A stretch of 64,000 nucleotides of DNA from CAYPNP01 sp964412195 (GCA_964412195.1 CAYPNP010000008.1:130945-194944), one strand, 5' to 3'; positions 32,980-42,041 are shown, counted from the first letter of the stretch. The notes: generated from the letters alone by a model not told the origin. A program made the numbers and translations.

Positions 32980-35268
32980 TCAGAACTGATATTGCGCTGC
33001 GATTGTCAACGCGCGGCCCGGCTCTGGGACTTTCGTGCCCGAGGCGAACGGGTCGCGCCGGTACGAGAAGTAATCGAAGTACTTACGATCGAACAGGTTG
33101 TTCAGGTTGAGCGAGACCCGGAATTGCCGATACTCGCCGCCCACCGACAGGTTCATCACGCCGTATCCCGCCGTGGTCTGCTCCTGGAGGTCCGCGTCCA
33201 CCCGCTCCTGGGCGGCGGACGCCACGCCTTCCGCCTGGCCGAAGATCCAGCCGGCGTCATACCGGATGCGCGCCCGGGCGGTGAACGGCGGGATCTCCGC
33301 CAGATAGGGGGAGTGCAGTGGCAGGGCGCCGTCCAGGTCCTTGGTTCCACGAACCCAGGCCAGATCACCGGAAACGAAGAGCCGGTTCGTCACCGCCACG
33401 GACAGATCCCCCTCGCCGCCCCAGATCCGGGCGGCGACGTTGCCGTACGACCGGGCATAAGCGTTCATGATCCCGCTTACGGGGTGCTGCCGCGGCTGGG
33501 AGTAGACCGTGATAAAATCATGAACGAATTGGTAATACAACGTTCCCGCCGCGGTCCACACGCCGTGCCGCCAGCGGGCGCCGCCCTCGAGGCCGGTGGT
33601 GCGGACGGGGTCCAGCTCGGGATTGCCCACCCAGTCCGAACCCATCCGCCGGAGGGCGAAATACCGCTCCTGGGGATCGGGGAAGCGGACGGTGTGGCCC
33701 AGGCCGGTGGTGAGCTCCACGTCGCGGGCGAGCGTCCAGGTGGCCTGGATGAAGCCGGAGGGGGCGGTGGCGGTGGCGGACGTCGACCGGGTGTCCTGGA
33801 AGGCGTAGTACAGGTTCGTGTTGGCCAATTCCGGATCCGCGGCGCTGTGTGAGCGATCCACCCGGCCGCCTGCCCGCAGCCGGAGGCGATCCGAGAAGGA
33901 ATGCTCGTACACCGCGAACGCGCCGACGGTGTCATCGACCACGTCCGGGATTGAGGCCTGGGGATTGTAGCCCATTCCGGCCATTTGGGTGGTGGTGTCC
34001 CACCGCCGCCGGGAGAGTTCCAAGCCGAACGTCAGGCCGGACCAGACGGTTTCCACCCGGCCCCCGGCCATGCTCGAAAAAGCGTCGGTGCCCATGCTGT
34101 AGCCCCGCGGGGCAGGGGCGCCGCTGGTCCGGTCGGCGTCCGTCATCCAGTGCTGCACCCGGTTGCCGTATACCTGCACCGAGAACCGCTCCAGGAAACC
34201 GGGGAAGTCGTCGATCCGGTACTGGACGTTGGCCCGGTCGGCGTTGTCGTAGACGGCGTCCATCTGCAGGGTGGGGTAAAGGACATGGTCGGCCTGCTGA
34301 CGCGTGTACCCGAGACGGAGCGTGTGGCCCTCCGCCGGCGCGAAAGCGCCCTGGACCCAGCCGGTATGGATCCGGAAGGCGTCCGAATCCCCGGCGCCCG
34401 GCAGGTAATTGGCGTACGCGGTGAACGGAACCCCGTCTCCGTCCTCGTACACTCCCGACTGGCGGTAGGTGTAGCCGCCCCGCAGGGCCCAGCGGTCCCC
34501 GCCGCCGGAGACCGACACCGACGGATTGACGTACCCGAAAGAGCCGCCGGCCATGGAGACGCGGCCCGAGAAACCGGGTTCCGGCGGGGCGGTCACCACG
34601 TTGACCACGCCGGCCACCCCGCCCAGGTGCGTTACGTCGAACGGGCCCTTGCCCAGCTCCACCCGCTCCACCTCGGCAAAATCGACGTGAAAAGCCGGCG
34701 GGTCCATCCGGTTGGGGCAGGCGCCGTGGAGGGGCGCCCCGTCAATCAGGACCGACACGTTGTCGCCATGCTGCCCCCGCACGACCACGTCATTGGCGAT
34801 GGCGCCCCGGCGCTGCATCCAGACTCCGGCCACCCCGCCCAGGGCCTCCCCGATGTCGCGGGCCCCCGACTCCCGGAGGGCGGTGTATTCCAGGCCCGTG
34901 CCCGGTGCGGTGGCCCGCACGTGGACGACCTCGCCCCCGGCCAGGCGCTCCAGGGTCAGGCGAACCTCCGGGCGCTGCCCGGAAGCGACCGCGACCGCCT
35001 CCGCGGTGACCGGCTCGAAGCCGTCCAGCTCCGCCCGCACCCGGTAGGTCCCTTCCGGCAGTTCCCCGGCGTGGAACACGCCTTCCGTGCCGGTCACCAG
35101 GCGGGCGGCCACTCTCGCGGAGGCGTCCTCCACGATCACGCTCACCCCGGGAATCCCCGTTCCGGATCCGGTGACGACAAAACCATGGATGTCCCCGTTC
35201 CCCACCGCCCAACCGACACACAAACACAGTAATATCAACAACATACAACCATCAATACTCTGCCGCAT
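32980..35268 (-). CDS. TonB-dependent copper receptor (OprC/NosA type)
   Basis: A 762-residue outer-membrane receptor. After the signal peptide comes a carboxypeptidase-regulatory-like beta-sandwich (about residues 25-108), then the plug (about 115-230) and a 22-strand barrel ending in the aromatic AAQYQF. The plug has IDGAPLHGACPNRMDPP and the barrel has DHVLYPTLQMDAVYDN, both characteristic of the OprC/NosA copper-receptor family. In OprC copper is held by CxxxM and HxM motifs; the equivalents here are C184-P-N-R-M188 and H373-W-M375. The N-terminal sandwich is an addition common in Acidobacteriota and Bacteroidota receptors. A cysteine-rich secreted protein is encoded upstream on the same strand. 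Copper uptake is strongly supported by motifs but untested. Confidence 0.88.
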   Translation of the reverse strand: MRQSIDGCMLLILLCLCVGWAVGNGDIHGFVVTGSGTGIPGVSVIVEDASARVAARLVTGTEGVFHAGELPEGTYRVRAELDGFEPVTAEAVAVASGQRPEVRLTLERLAGGEVVHVRATAPGTGLEYTALRESGARDIGEALGGVAGVWMQRRGAIANDVVVRGQHGDNVSVLIDGAPLHGACPNRMDPPAFHVDFAEVERVELGKGPFDVTHLGGVAGVVNVVTAPPEPGFSGRVSMAGGSFGYVNPSVSVSGGGDRWALRGGYTYRQSGVYEDGDGVPFTAYANYLPGAGDSDAFRIHTGWVQGAFAPAEGHTLRLGYTRQQADHVLYPTLQMDAVYDNADRANVQYRIDDFPGFLERFSVQVYGNRVQHWMTDADRTSGAPAPRGYSMGTDAFSSMAGGRVETVWSGLTFGLELSRRRWDTTTQMAGMGYNPQASIPDVVDDTVGAFAVYEHSFSDRLRLRAGGRVDRSHSAADPELANTNLYYAFQDTRSTSATATAPSGFIQATWTLARDVELTTGLGHTVRFPDPQERYFALRRMGSDWVGNPELDPVRTTGLEGGARWRHGVWTAAGTLYYQFVHDFITVYSQPRQHPVSGIMNAYARSYGNVAARIWGGEGDLSVAVTNRLFVSGDLAWVRGTKDLDGALPLHSPYLAEIPPFTARARIRYDAGWIFGQAEGVASAAQERVDADLQEQTTAGYGVMNLSVGGEYRQFRVSLNLNNLFDRKYFDYFSYRRDPFASGTKVPEPGRALTIAAQYQF

Positions 35269-35409
35269 AAAGTCCTCCTCCGCATGGCAACATCCGACTG
35301 GGCGAAGGCCCGTCTCTTCCCGCCGGCGTCTCTGAGCGGCGGTCTACTGGTCAGCGTTGCTTCCTGACGTCGCGACCGGCCGGAATGCACCGGAGACGCC
35401 CGAATTGAA

Positions 35410-35856
35410 CTATGCGGCGAGTCGGGGGGGCGGGTCCGGGGGACGGCGGGGTTGGTCCCTTCCGGGGAGGGGCCCGGCTTCCTTTCCGCAACCGCAGGAT
35501 CCGGGAACCGGGCGGGCGGGATGGCCGAGAGCGGCGGCTTGTTGGGGATTGTGTGTCAGCGTGATCATTTCGGGCGGCTGTTCGTCTGCGCCCCGGCCGG
35601 CGTAGCAGCTGCACGCGACGGGCGCCTCGTCGCCGGCACCCTCCCGTCCAGCGCTGCAGCACGGGCAGGAGCAGGTCTCCCCCGGCTTGTGGCGGCAACC
35701 GCAGCGGGGATTGGAGCATTCCCCGGAAGAGCCCGGATGGACGGAGCCTTCCGGCAGCAGACAAGCTTCCAGCGCCGGCCCGGCGAACAGGACCGCCCAC
35801 AGCAGAAATACTGGCCGAAATCCGGCGCCCCTCGGTCTTCCCCACCGTGTGGCCAT
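35410..35856 (-). CDS. Cysteine-rich secreted protein next to the copper receptor
   Basis: A 148-residue protein with an N-terminal signal or anchor (FRPVFLLWAVLFAGPALEAC) and 12 cysteines in the exported part. Most cluster in CSNPRCGCRHKPGETCSCPC followed by another C; the rest are in VACSCY and GSCGCG. The pattern is suited to binding a soft metal such as Cu(I) or to several disulfides. The first cysteine follows LEA, a poor lipobox. The tail is Pro/Arg-rich. The ATG at 35856 follows an AGAGG site. It lies 141 bases upstream of the copper receptor gene on the same strand, so joint expression and a role in copper capture are likely, but I do not recognise the family. Confidence 0.72.
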   Translation of the reverse strand: MATRWGRPRGAGFRPVFLLWAVLFAGPALEACLLPEGSVHPGSSGECSNPRCGCRHKPGETCSCPCCSAGREGAGDEAPVACSCYAGRGADEQPPEMITLTHNPQQAAALGHPARPVPGSCGCGKEAGPLPGRDQPRRPPDPPPRLAA

Positions 35857-35958
35857 CAGGACCTCTCTGGCTATAAGGCATCCCATCCGGCAGATGGGGG
35901 GCAATCCGCATCACTTGGATGGCGGAACCGGGGCGAAGTGTTCGGATTGGGAAATCTT

Positions 35959-35987
35959 TTGACTTCGGCACCGATCGCCGGTAGAGT
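35959..35987 (+). promoter_or_regulatory. Promoter of the orphan response regulator gene
   Basis: TTGACT (35959-35964) and TAGAGT (35982-35987) are exactly 17 bases apart, 30 bases before the ATG. Confidence 0.7.
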
Positions 35988-36017
35988 ATCCTTCATTCGA
36001 AATACGGTACGGAAGCG

Positions 36018-36698
36018 ATGGCCACAATTCTGATCGTCGAAGATGAGCCGGAGATGGCGCGTGGCCTGCGGGACCTGCTGGAATACGAGCACCACCAGGT
36101 CCTGCTGGCGTCCGACGGGGCCGCCGGCCTGCGACTGTTCCGCCAGCATTCGCCGGACCTGGCGATCCTCGACCTGATGCTGCCGGACATGGACGGCCTG
36201 GATGTCTGCCGGCAGATCCGCGTCAAGAACGGCCGGGCGCCGATCCTGATGCTGACCGCCCGGGGGCAGGAGCACGACATCGTCCGGGGATTCGAGGCGG
36301 GCGTGGACGACTACGTCACGAAGCCTTTCTCCGTGGCGGAGCTGCTCGCCCGGGTCCGCGCCCTGTTGCGGCGGGGCCAGATCCTTCCCGCCGGAGGGCA
36401 GGAGCTGGTCATCGGGGACAACGTCATCGACACCGACAAGTTCGTCCTCCGGCGCGATGGGGAAGAGATCCCGCTGACCTTCTACGAGGTGGAGATCCTC
36501 AAGCTTCTCTTCACCAGCCAGAACCAGCCGGTCCATCGCGACACCATCTTCAAGAAAATCTGGGGCATGGAGAGCGACCCCACCAACCGGACCGTCGACA
36601 ATTTTATCGCCAAGATCCGGAAGAAGATCGAGGCGGACCAGAAAAAACCACGTCACCTCATCACCGTGTATGGAATGGGGTACAAGCTGATACCCTGA
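36018..36698 (+). CDS. OmpR/PhoB-family response regulator
   Basis: A 226-residue two-domain regulator. The receiver (about residues 1-118) has the acidic pair in VEDEPEM, the phospho-acceptor aspartate in LAILDLMLPDMDG, the conserved threonine in MLTARG and the lysine in VTKPFSVAELLARV. The C-terminal winged helix (about 130-226) contains FYEVEILKLLFTSQNQPVHR and the recognition-helix end RTVDNFIAKIRKKIE, standard for OmpR-type DNA binding. No histidine kinase is adjacent; the nearest kinase in the window is at 50570. It is followed after 30 bases by the TPR-CHAT gene, which may be its target or partner. Confidence 0.94.
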   Translation: MATILIVEDEPEMARGLRDLLEYEHHQVLLASDGAAGLRLFRQHSPDLAILDLMLPDMDGLDVCRQIRVKNGRAPILMLTARGQEHDIVRGFEAGVDDYVTKPFSVAELLARVRALLRRGQILPAGGQELVIGDNVIDTDKFVLRRDGEEIPLTFYEVEILKLLFTSQNQPVHRDTIFKKIWGMESDPTNRTVDNFIAKIRKKIEADQKKPRHLITVYGMGYKLIP

Positions 36699-36728
36699 TC
36701 GGGAATTCGGGAGCGCCGGAGGGGAGGG

Positions 36729-39700
36729 ATGTCCAGGCTGACGCTGCCGGCCGGTGGCCGGCTTGCCATCGTGGCCCTGTGGCTGGGCGGCGTGCTGTCC
36801 GCAGCCGGGGCCGCCGCGGGCGATGTTCCACGTGAAACCAGCCGCTTCTTCGAGGAGCTGCACGCCGTCGCGGACCTCCATGGGGCGGGTCGGCCGGCCG
36901 AGGCGGCGGCGCGGCTGCGCCCCTGGCTCCAGCAGCCGGACACGTCCCGGCGCGCGGCCATCTGCCTCTACGGCCTGTTGCCGCTGGAAGAGCTGGCCCG
37001 CTGGCCGGCGGGCTCCTCCCGCGCCGCGGCCGTCCTCTCCTTCTGGCAAGCCTATTTCACGGCGGATCCCGGCGTGCCGGACCGGCTGGCACGCCTGCTG
37101 GCCGAGGCGCCGGAAGTGTTCACTTGGGAATACACTTTTGGATTGGCGGTCCGCTCCGCCACAGCGCCCGATTTCCCCCGGCTTCTCCGGGACGCGCGGG
37201 CCGCCGAGCCGGACAATCCTTACATTCCACTGGCCTTGGCTCAACTCGAGGACCGGCCCGAACGGTTCCGGGTTCCCGAGCCGGAGGCCGGGACGGTGCG
37301 GGGCCGGGACGCCGCCTTCGTCCTGGGGGAGATCCTGTACCGGGCCAACCGCCTGGACCTGGCCGGGCAACTCTGCGACCGGAACCTCCGGCAGGCCCGG
37401 CGCGACGGCGACCACTGGCGGGTTGTCGAATGCCTGCTCCAGGAAACCACCCGGCACCTGGCTGCCGGCGACGAGGATGCCGCCGGGCGGGCTTTAGCGA
37501 CAGCTGATGAGGAGTCCCGCCGCTTGCCGCTGGCCTACCTGCGGCAGCGGATTGCCTTCGTGCGCGGCTACCTGTGCGTTCACCAGGGCGATCTCCCGGC
37601 CGCAGCGGAGGCCTTCCGTTCCATCCTGCCGGCGGGAACGTCCCAGGCGGCCGACCGCTTTCAGGCGCCCGTCCTGACCAACCTGGGATATGTCCTGGAC
37701 GAACTGGGCCGTTACGGGGAAGCCCTGGACTGCTACCGGCGGGTCATCCCCTTCTACCAGCGCAGCCGGGACTGGTTCTCCCTCGCCATGGCCCGCCTGG
37801 ACCGGGGCGCCCTGCGGGAACGGCTCAACCTCCTGGAGTCCGCCCGGGAGGATTACCAGGCGGTGCTCGACCTGCCCGGCCTGCCCGCGGACAGCGAACC
37901 GCGCCTCATGGCGTTGGGAAACCTGGGCGGCATCTACGCCGCGAAACGGCAGTGGGACCGGGCGATCCCGCTGTTGGAACAGGCGGCTGCCCTCGCCCGA
38001 ACTGCGGAGCGTTGGGATGAAGCCGCCGTGGCCGGAACCAATCTGGCCCTCTGCCACCTGAAGCGGGGAGACCTCCCGACCGCGCGGGCAGCCAACGCAG
38101 ACGCCACGGACGCCGCCCGGCTGGCCTCCCCCATCACCGCCCTGCTGGTGGAAGGAGTGGAGGCCCGCCTGCTGACGGCTTCGGGGAACCCGGCCGCAGC
38201 CCTGCGCCGCCTCGAGTCCATGTCGCCCAGGGCCCGGGCGATGGAAGACCGCACTCTGGCGTGGGAAATCTTGTATTTAAAGGGTTTGGCCCTGTCTGCC
38301 CTAGGCCGGCACCGGGAGGCCGGCGCCTGCTTCGAAGGCGCGCTGGCGGGCCTGGCTGAATTGGAACGGGAGTGCCGCGATCTGTACGTGACCCTCCATT
38401 TCCTCGAGAGCGCCGGAGACGTGGTGGAAGGCGCCCTCGCCAGCCTCTTCACCCGGCTGGAGAGCGGGGAAACACCCGACCCCCTGCTCAGGCGGGCCTT
38501 CGAAATCATGGAGTCCCACCGCGCGCGTGTACTGGACCGGCGGATCGACGCGCTCGCGCCGGCGGTGCAATCCGCCGGTCGCCCCACCCTGACCGAAGTC
38601 CGGCGTTGGATCGGGTCCCGCAACGGCTCGGCGCTGATGGTGTTTGAAGGGGAGCACCACGTCTACCAGCTGTCCTTCGACGGACGCCGGGCCACCCTGA
38701 TCCGGAACCCCGCTCCCCACATGCGGGAGCTGGTGGGGCGGGTGGAGGAGTCGCTCCTGGCCGACGCGAAAAGGCAGCAGGCGGCGGCCACCGCCGAATT
38801 GGCCTCCTGCCTTCGGCTGACGGCCGGCCAAGGCAACGGGGAGCTGTTCATCCTCCCCTCCGGTTGCCTGTGCCGGATTCCCCTGGAAATTTTGCCTGTG
38901 ACGGGCGGTCCGCCGGCAGAGCCGTTGGGGGTCCAGCGGGCGGTTGTCTACCTGCCGTCCTGGCAGTTTCTCCGGCGGACGGAGGCTTCCGGCTCTTCCT
39001 CGAACTCCGGCGGATCGTACCTCGGCATCCACGGTTTCGCCGGAGGTCCGGCCGGTCGCCGGCTCCCCTGGGCCGAGCAGGAGGTCACCTACGGCGCCCA
39101 AGCCATCGCTTGGAACCGGACGCTGATCCAACCGGCCGCCTTGCTGGGAGGCAGTCGACGGCACGGAGGCGCGTCCGGCCCGGAGTGGACGATCGTCCAT
39201 CTGGCGACCCACGTGGAGGTCAACGAAGAAGACCCCTGGCGCAGCCGGATTCTCCTGGAGGCAAATCCATCATCGGAGGGTGGCCTGACCGTGCAGGATC
39301 TGGCCGCCGGGGTCTGGCGGAGCAACCTGGTCGTCCTGTCCGGGTGCGCCACGGGCCGGGGCCGCGTCTTCCGCGGGGAAGGCCCCATCAGCCTGGCCCG
39401 CTCCTGCCTCGCGTCGGGGAGCCGCGCGGTCCTTACCACATTGTGGCCCGTGGCCGACCGGGCGGCGGGAGAGTTCATGCGGCACTTCTACGACGCGCTG
39501 CCGCGCTGCGGCGGGCAGGCCGCCCTGGCCCTGCGGGAAGCCCGCCGGCGGATGTGGGAGGATCCCGCCTTCCGGGACGCCACCCACTGGGCCGGCTATG
39601 TCCTGTACGGCCTGCCCGCGCCCATCCTCGCCCCAGAGACTCCTTGGGTCACCGACTCGACCTTTGTCCCGACGTGGCTCGCCATCGTTCTCCTCTGGCT

Positions 39701-39743
39701 GCTCGGAGCCGGACGGGCAGTGCGGGGGCCGTTCCGGCCCTGA
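36729..39743 (+). CDS. Exported TPR-CHAT caspase-like protein
   Basis: A 1004-residue protein. It opens with a signal-like segment (GGRLAIVALWLGGVLSAAGA), continues with tetratricopeptide-type helical repeats from about residue 40 to 600 (for example LGYVLDELGRYGEALDCYRR), and ends with a CHAT domain (about 640-975). The caspase-type dyad is visible as H828 in HLATHVEV and C873 in LSGCATG, with GEGPISLARSCLASGSRAVL following. A final hydrophobic helix (LAIVLLWLLGAGRAV) may anchor it. CHAT peptidases cleave protein partners when sensed signals release them; most known ones are cytosolic, so the apparent export is unusual. A parS-like site lies in its 5' coding region. Confidence 0.87.
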   Translation: MSRLTLPAGGRLAIVALWLGGVLSAAGAAAGDVPRETSRFFEELHAVADLHGAGRPAEAAARLRPWLQQPDTSRRAAICLYGLLPLEELARWPAGSSRAAAVLSFWQAYFTADPGVPDRLARLLAEAPEVFTWEYTFGLAVRSATAPDFPRLLRDARAAEPDNPYIPLALAQLEDRPERFRVPEPEAGTVRGRDAAFVLGEILYRANRLDLAGQLCDRNLRQARRDGDHWRVVECLLQETTRHLAAGDEDAAGRALATADEESRRLPLAYLRQRIAFVRGYLCVHQGDLPAAAEAFRSILPAGTSQAADRFQAPVLTNLGYVLDELGRYGEALDCYRRVIPFYQRSRDWFSLAMARLDRGALRERLNLLESAREDYQAVLDLPGLPADSEPRLMALGNLGGIYAAKRQWDRAIPLLEQAAALARTAERWDEAAVAGTNLALCHLKRGDLPTARAANADATDAARLASPITALLVEGVEARLLTASGNPAAALRRLESMSPRARAMEDRTLAWEILYLKGLALSALGRHREAGACFEGALAGLAELERECRDLYVTLHFLESAGDVVEGALASLFTRLESGETPDPLLRRAFEIMESHRARVLDRRIDALAPAVQSAGRPTLTEVRRWIGSRNGSALMVFEGEHHVYQLSFDGRRATLIRNPAPHMRELVGRVEESLLADAKRQQAAATAELASCLRLTAGQGNGELFILPSGCLCRIPLEILPVTGGPPAEPLGVQRAVVYLPSWQFLRRTEASGSSSNSGGSYLGIHGFAGGPAGRRLPWAEQEVTYGAQAIAWNRTLIQPAALLGGSRRHGGASGPEWTIVHLATHVEVNEEDPWRSRILLEANPSSEGGLTVQDLAAGVWRSNLVVLSGCATGRGRVFRGEGPISLARSCLASGSRAVLTTLWPVADRAAGEFMRHFYDALPRCGGQAALALREARRRMWEDPAFRDATHWAGYVLYGLPAPILAPETPWVTDSTFVPTWLAIVLLWLLGAGRAVRGPFRP
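36824..36839. promoter_or_regulatory. parS: Near-consensus parS site inside the TPR-CHAT gene
   Basis: TGTTCCACGTGAAACC differs from the consensus TGTTTCACGTGAAACA at two positions and keeps the central CCACGTGAAAC core. It lies about 7.8 kb from the perfect site beside parA. ParB probably binds it, which would place secondary nucleation in this gene. Confidence 0.7.
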
Positions 39744-39772
39744 TTTCCCCGTTTTCAAAATGCGCTCCGCGG

Positions 39773-39781
39773 TGGTACACT
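39773..39781 (+). promoter_or_regulatory. Extended -10 promoter before the DUF1844-ribF operon
   Basis: TGG followed by TACACT (39776-39781), 34 bases upstream of the DUF1844 start codon. Confidence 0.45.
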
Positions 39782-39815
39782 ATTCCCCCTATCGCCTTGG
39801 AACCCGGAGACCCCC

Positions 39816-40229
39816 ATGGAAAAGAAAGACAAGGAACCAGAGAGTTTTCAGGTCGTGGACAAGCGCCAGTTCACCCCCGAAGGGGAGCGGCGCGCCGACG
39901 CGCCCCCACCGGAGGCGCCGCCCGCCGCGCCTGCGGCCGCGGAATCCGCCACGCCCCCGGCCCCGGCGGAAGCGTCGTTTCCGGAGCTGGTCATCCTGCT
40001 GGCCGAAAACGCCGCTTATTTCCTGGGAGATGTCCCCAACCCCGCCGGCGGCAAGGCGGAGACCGATCTTCCCTCGGCCAGGCACTTCATCGACCTGCTC
40101 CTGCTCCTGGAGGAGAAAACCCGTAACAACCTGTCCACCAACGAGGCGCAGCTCCTCCGCGGCGTGATCACCCAGCTGCAGCTGGTGTTCGTCGAGAAAT
40201 CCAAATCGGCGAAAATCCCCGCCCCATGA
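39816..40229 (+). CDS. DUF1844 domain protein
   Basis: A 137-residue soluble protein. The first half is a Pro/Ala-rich linker (about residues 28-52). The second half has the DUF1844 pattern: helix FPELVILLAENAAYFLGD, then ARHFIDLLLLLEEKTRNNLS and NEAQLLRGVITQLQLVFVE. The family is common in Acidobacteriota, Planctomycetota and deltaproteobacterial lineages and its function is unknown. Its stop overlaps the ribF start by four bases (ATGA), so the two proteins are translationally coupled. Confidence 0.88.
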   Translation: MEKKDKEPESFQVVDKRQFTPEGERRADAPPPEAPPAAPAAAESATPPAPAEASFPELVILLAENAAYFLGDVPNPAGGKAETDLPSARHFIDLLLLLEEKTRNNLSTNEAQLLRGVITQLQLVFVEKSKSAKIPAP

Positions 40230-41185
40230 TCATTATCACCGATCCCGGGCGCCTGGCTGGGGCGTTCCGGCGGCCCGCGCTCACCATCGGCAACTTCGAC
40301 GGGGTGCACCTGGGGCACCAGAGCCTGCTGCGGCAGTTGCGCCGGGAGGCGGACCGGCGAGGGGCGGACGCGGTGATCCTGACGTTCGATCCCCACCCCC
40401 TCCAGGTCCTGGCCCCCGACAAGTGTCCGCCCATGATCCAGACCTGGCCGCAGAAAGTGGAGATTCTCCAGGAGCTGGGCATCGACGGGGTGGTGGTGCA
40501 TCCGTTCACGCTCGAATTCTCCAAGACCCCGGCCGCCGACTTCGTCCGGGACCTCCTGGTGGGGGCCATCGGCATCTCGGCGGTCGTCCTCGGGGAGCGT
40601 TTCACCTTCGGTCACAAGCGCCAGGGCAGCGTCACCCTCTTGCGGGAGCTCGCCCCCGTCTACGGCTTTGACGTATTGGGCATTGAAGAAACGGCCCGCG
40701 GCGATGCGCCTGTCTCCAGCACCGCCATCCGGCAGAACCTGGCGGAGGGTCGGCTCGAGGAGGCCGCCGCCCTGCTCGGGCGTCCCTACGCCGTGGACGG
40801 CGTGGTCGCCCCCGGACTCCGGCTGGGCCGCCATCTGGGCTTCCCCACCGCCAACGTGGCCACGGAGAACCAGCTCCTGGTACCCAACGGTGTCTTCGCG
40901 GCGACCGTATCCATCGGCGGGGCGCTCCAGTCGGCCGCCGTCAGCGTGGGAATCCGGCCCACCATCGACACCGGCGTACCCGAGTCCGGGCGATCCCCGG
41001 AGCTGGAAGCGTTCCTACTCGACTTTGAAGGAGACCTGTACGGACTGAAGGTGCGGGTCCATTTTCACAGCATGCTCCGTCCCGAGTGGCGCTTTGCGAC
41101 GGTGGAAGAACTCCGGGCCCAGATAGCCCGGGATGTGGCGGAATGCCGGCGAATTCTGGCCGGGCGGGACCGTGCAGGGCGGTGA
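40226..41185 (+). CDS. ribF: Bifunctional riboflavin kinase/FAD synthetase
   Basis: RibF phosphorylates riboflavin to FMN and adenylates it to FAD. The 319-residue protein has the N-terminal nucleotidyltransferase domain with IGNFDGVHLGHQSLL (about residues 17-31) and ISSTAIR-like SSTAIRQNLAEG (about 163-174), and the C-terminal kinase domain with GRHLGFPTANV (about 197-207). Normal length and complete motif set. It shares an ATGA overlap with the DUF1844 gene. FAD from this enzyme is the cofactor of MnmG encoded nearby, though such clustering is probably chance. Confidence 0.96.
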   Translation: MIIITDPGRLAGAFRRPALTIGNFDGVHLGHQSLLRQLRREADRRGADAVILTFDPHPLQVLAPDKCPPMIQTWPQKVEILQELGIDGVVVHPFTLEFSKTPAADFVRDLLVGAIGISAVVLGERFTFGHKRQGSVTLLRELAPVYGFDVLGIEETARGDAPVSSTAIRQNLAEGRLEEAAALLGRPYAVDGVVAPGLRLGRHLGFPTANVATENQLLVPNGVFAATVSIGGALQSAAVSVGIRPTIDTGVPESGRSPELEAFLLDFEGDLYGLKVRVHFHSMLRPEWRFATVEELRAQIARDVAECRRILAGRDRAGR

Positions 41186-41264
41186 ACCTTGGCGGCCCGG
41201 TCCGGCCGCTTGAAACTCCGGCCGACCGGATGAATCCCATGGAGTATCTGCGTGGAGGCACACG

Positions 41265-42041
41265 ATGAGCCGGAGACAAGCCGTTCCGATCCTGTTGACC
41301 GCACTCCTGTGGCTGTCCGCCGCCACCCCCGTCTGCGGCGCGGATGAAGACCGCGCCCATCAGCTGATCCAAAGCACGATCAAAGAGTTCGGCAGCGACG
41401 CCTTCCTGAACTGGAAGGACATGTATGGGGAGGGGCGGATCTTCATGCTGAAGGAGGGCCGGCAGTCCTGGACCAAGTTCTGGGATTACTACCGCTGGGC
41501 GGGGAAAGCCCGGACCGACTTCGACAAGCGGGGCGAGGGCCTGGCGGACATCTTCAATCTGGAGCTGGGCAAGGGCTGGACCTACGAGTACGGCAAGGTC
41601 AAGCCGAAGACCGAGGACGACATGCGCCGTTTCCGGCTGGCCGAAAAGCGCAGCCTCGCCAACCTCTTCCGCGAGCGCTGGAAGGAACCGGGCATGAAGG
41701 TCTTGTACGTTGGACCGAATGAGATCGAAACCACCCAGCCGATGGAGGCTTTGGAGTTCCTGGATACCGAAAACTATTCCGTCACCGTGTTTTACGAGGA
41801 GGGCAAGACCGTGCCGTTGAAGCTGGAGTACAAGGACCGGAACCAGGACGGCATCGTCCTGGACAAGGCCGAGATGTACTTCCGCTGGTTCCGCTTCCAG
41901 GGCGTGCTGACGCCGCTGCGCATCGAGATGTACACCAACGGCCGGCAGACCGGTCTGGTGGAGTACAGCCTGATCCAGTACAACACCGGCCTGTCGGACT
42001 CTCTCTTCACCGAGCCGGCGCCGGTGGTCAAGAAGAAATAG
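41265..42041 (+). CDS. Outer-membrane lipoprotein-sorting (LolA-like) protein
   Basis: A 258-residue protein with a signal peptide (RRQAVPILLTALLWLSAATP) and a periplasmic body of beta-strand character. Segments such as YGEGRIFMLKEGRQSWTKFW and PLKLEYKDRNQDG followed by VEYSLIQYNTG fit the LolA/LppX-like half-barrel used to carry lipids or lipoproteins across the periplasm. Sequence identity to true LolA is not obvious, so specific lipoprotein sorting is not certain. The ATG at 41265 is close after GGAGG-like bases. It ends 14 bases before mnmG and may share its transcript. Confidence 0.7.
   Translation: MSRRQAVPILLTALLWLSAATPVCGADEDRAHQLIQSTIKEFGSDAFLNWKDMYGEGRIFMLKEGRQSWTKFWDYYRWAGKARTDFDKRGEGLADIFNLELGKGWTYEYGKVKPKTEDDMRRFRLAEKRSLANLFRERWKEPGMKVLYVGPNEIETTQPMEALEFLDTENYSVTVFYEEGKTVPLKLEYKDRNQDGIVLDKAEMYFRWFRFQGVLTPLRIEMYTNGRQTGLVEYSLIQYNTGLSDSLFTEPAPVVKKK

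Noticed and set aside
36018..36698. Cognate pairing of this response regulator with the kinase at 50570
   Set aside because: They are 14 kb apart on opposite strands and nothing in the sequence links them.
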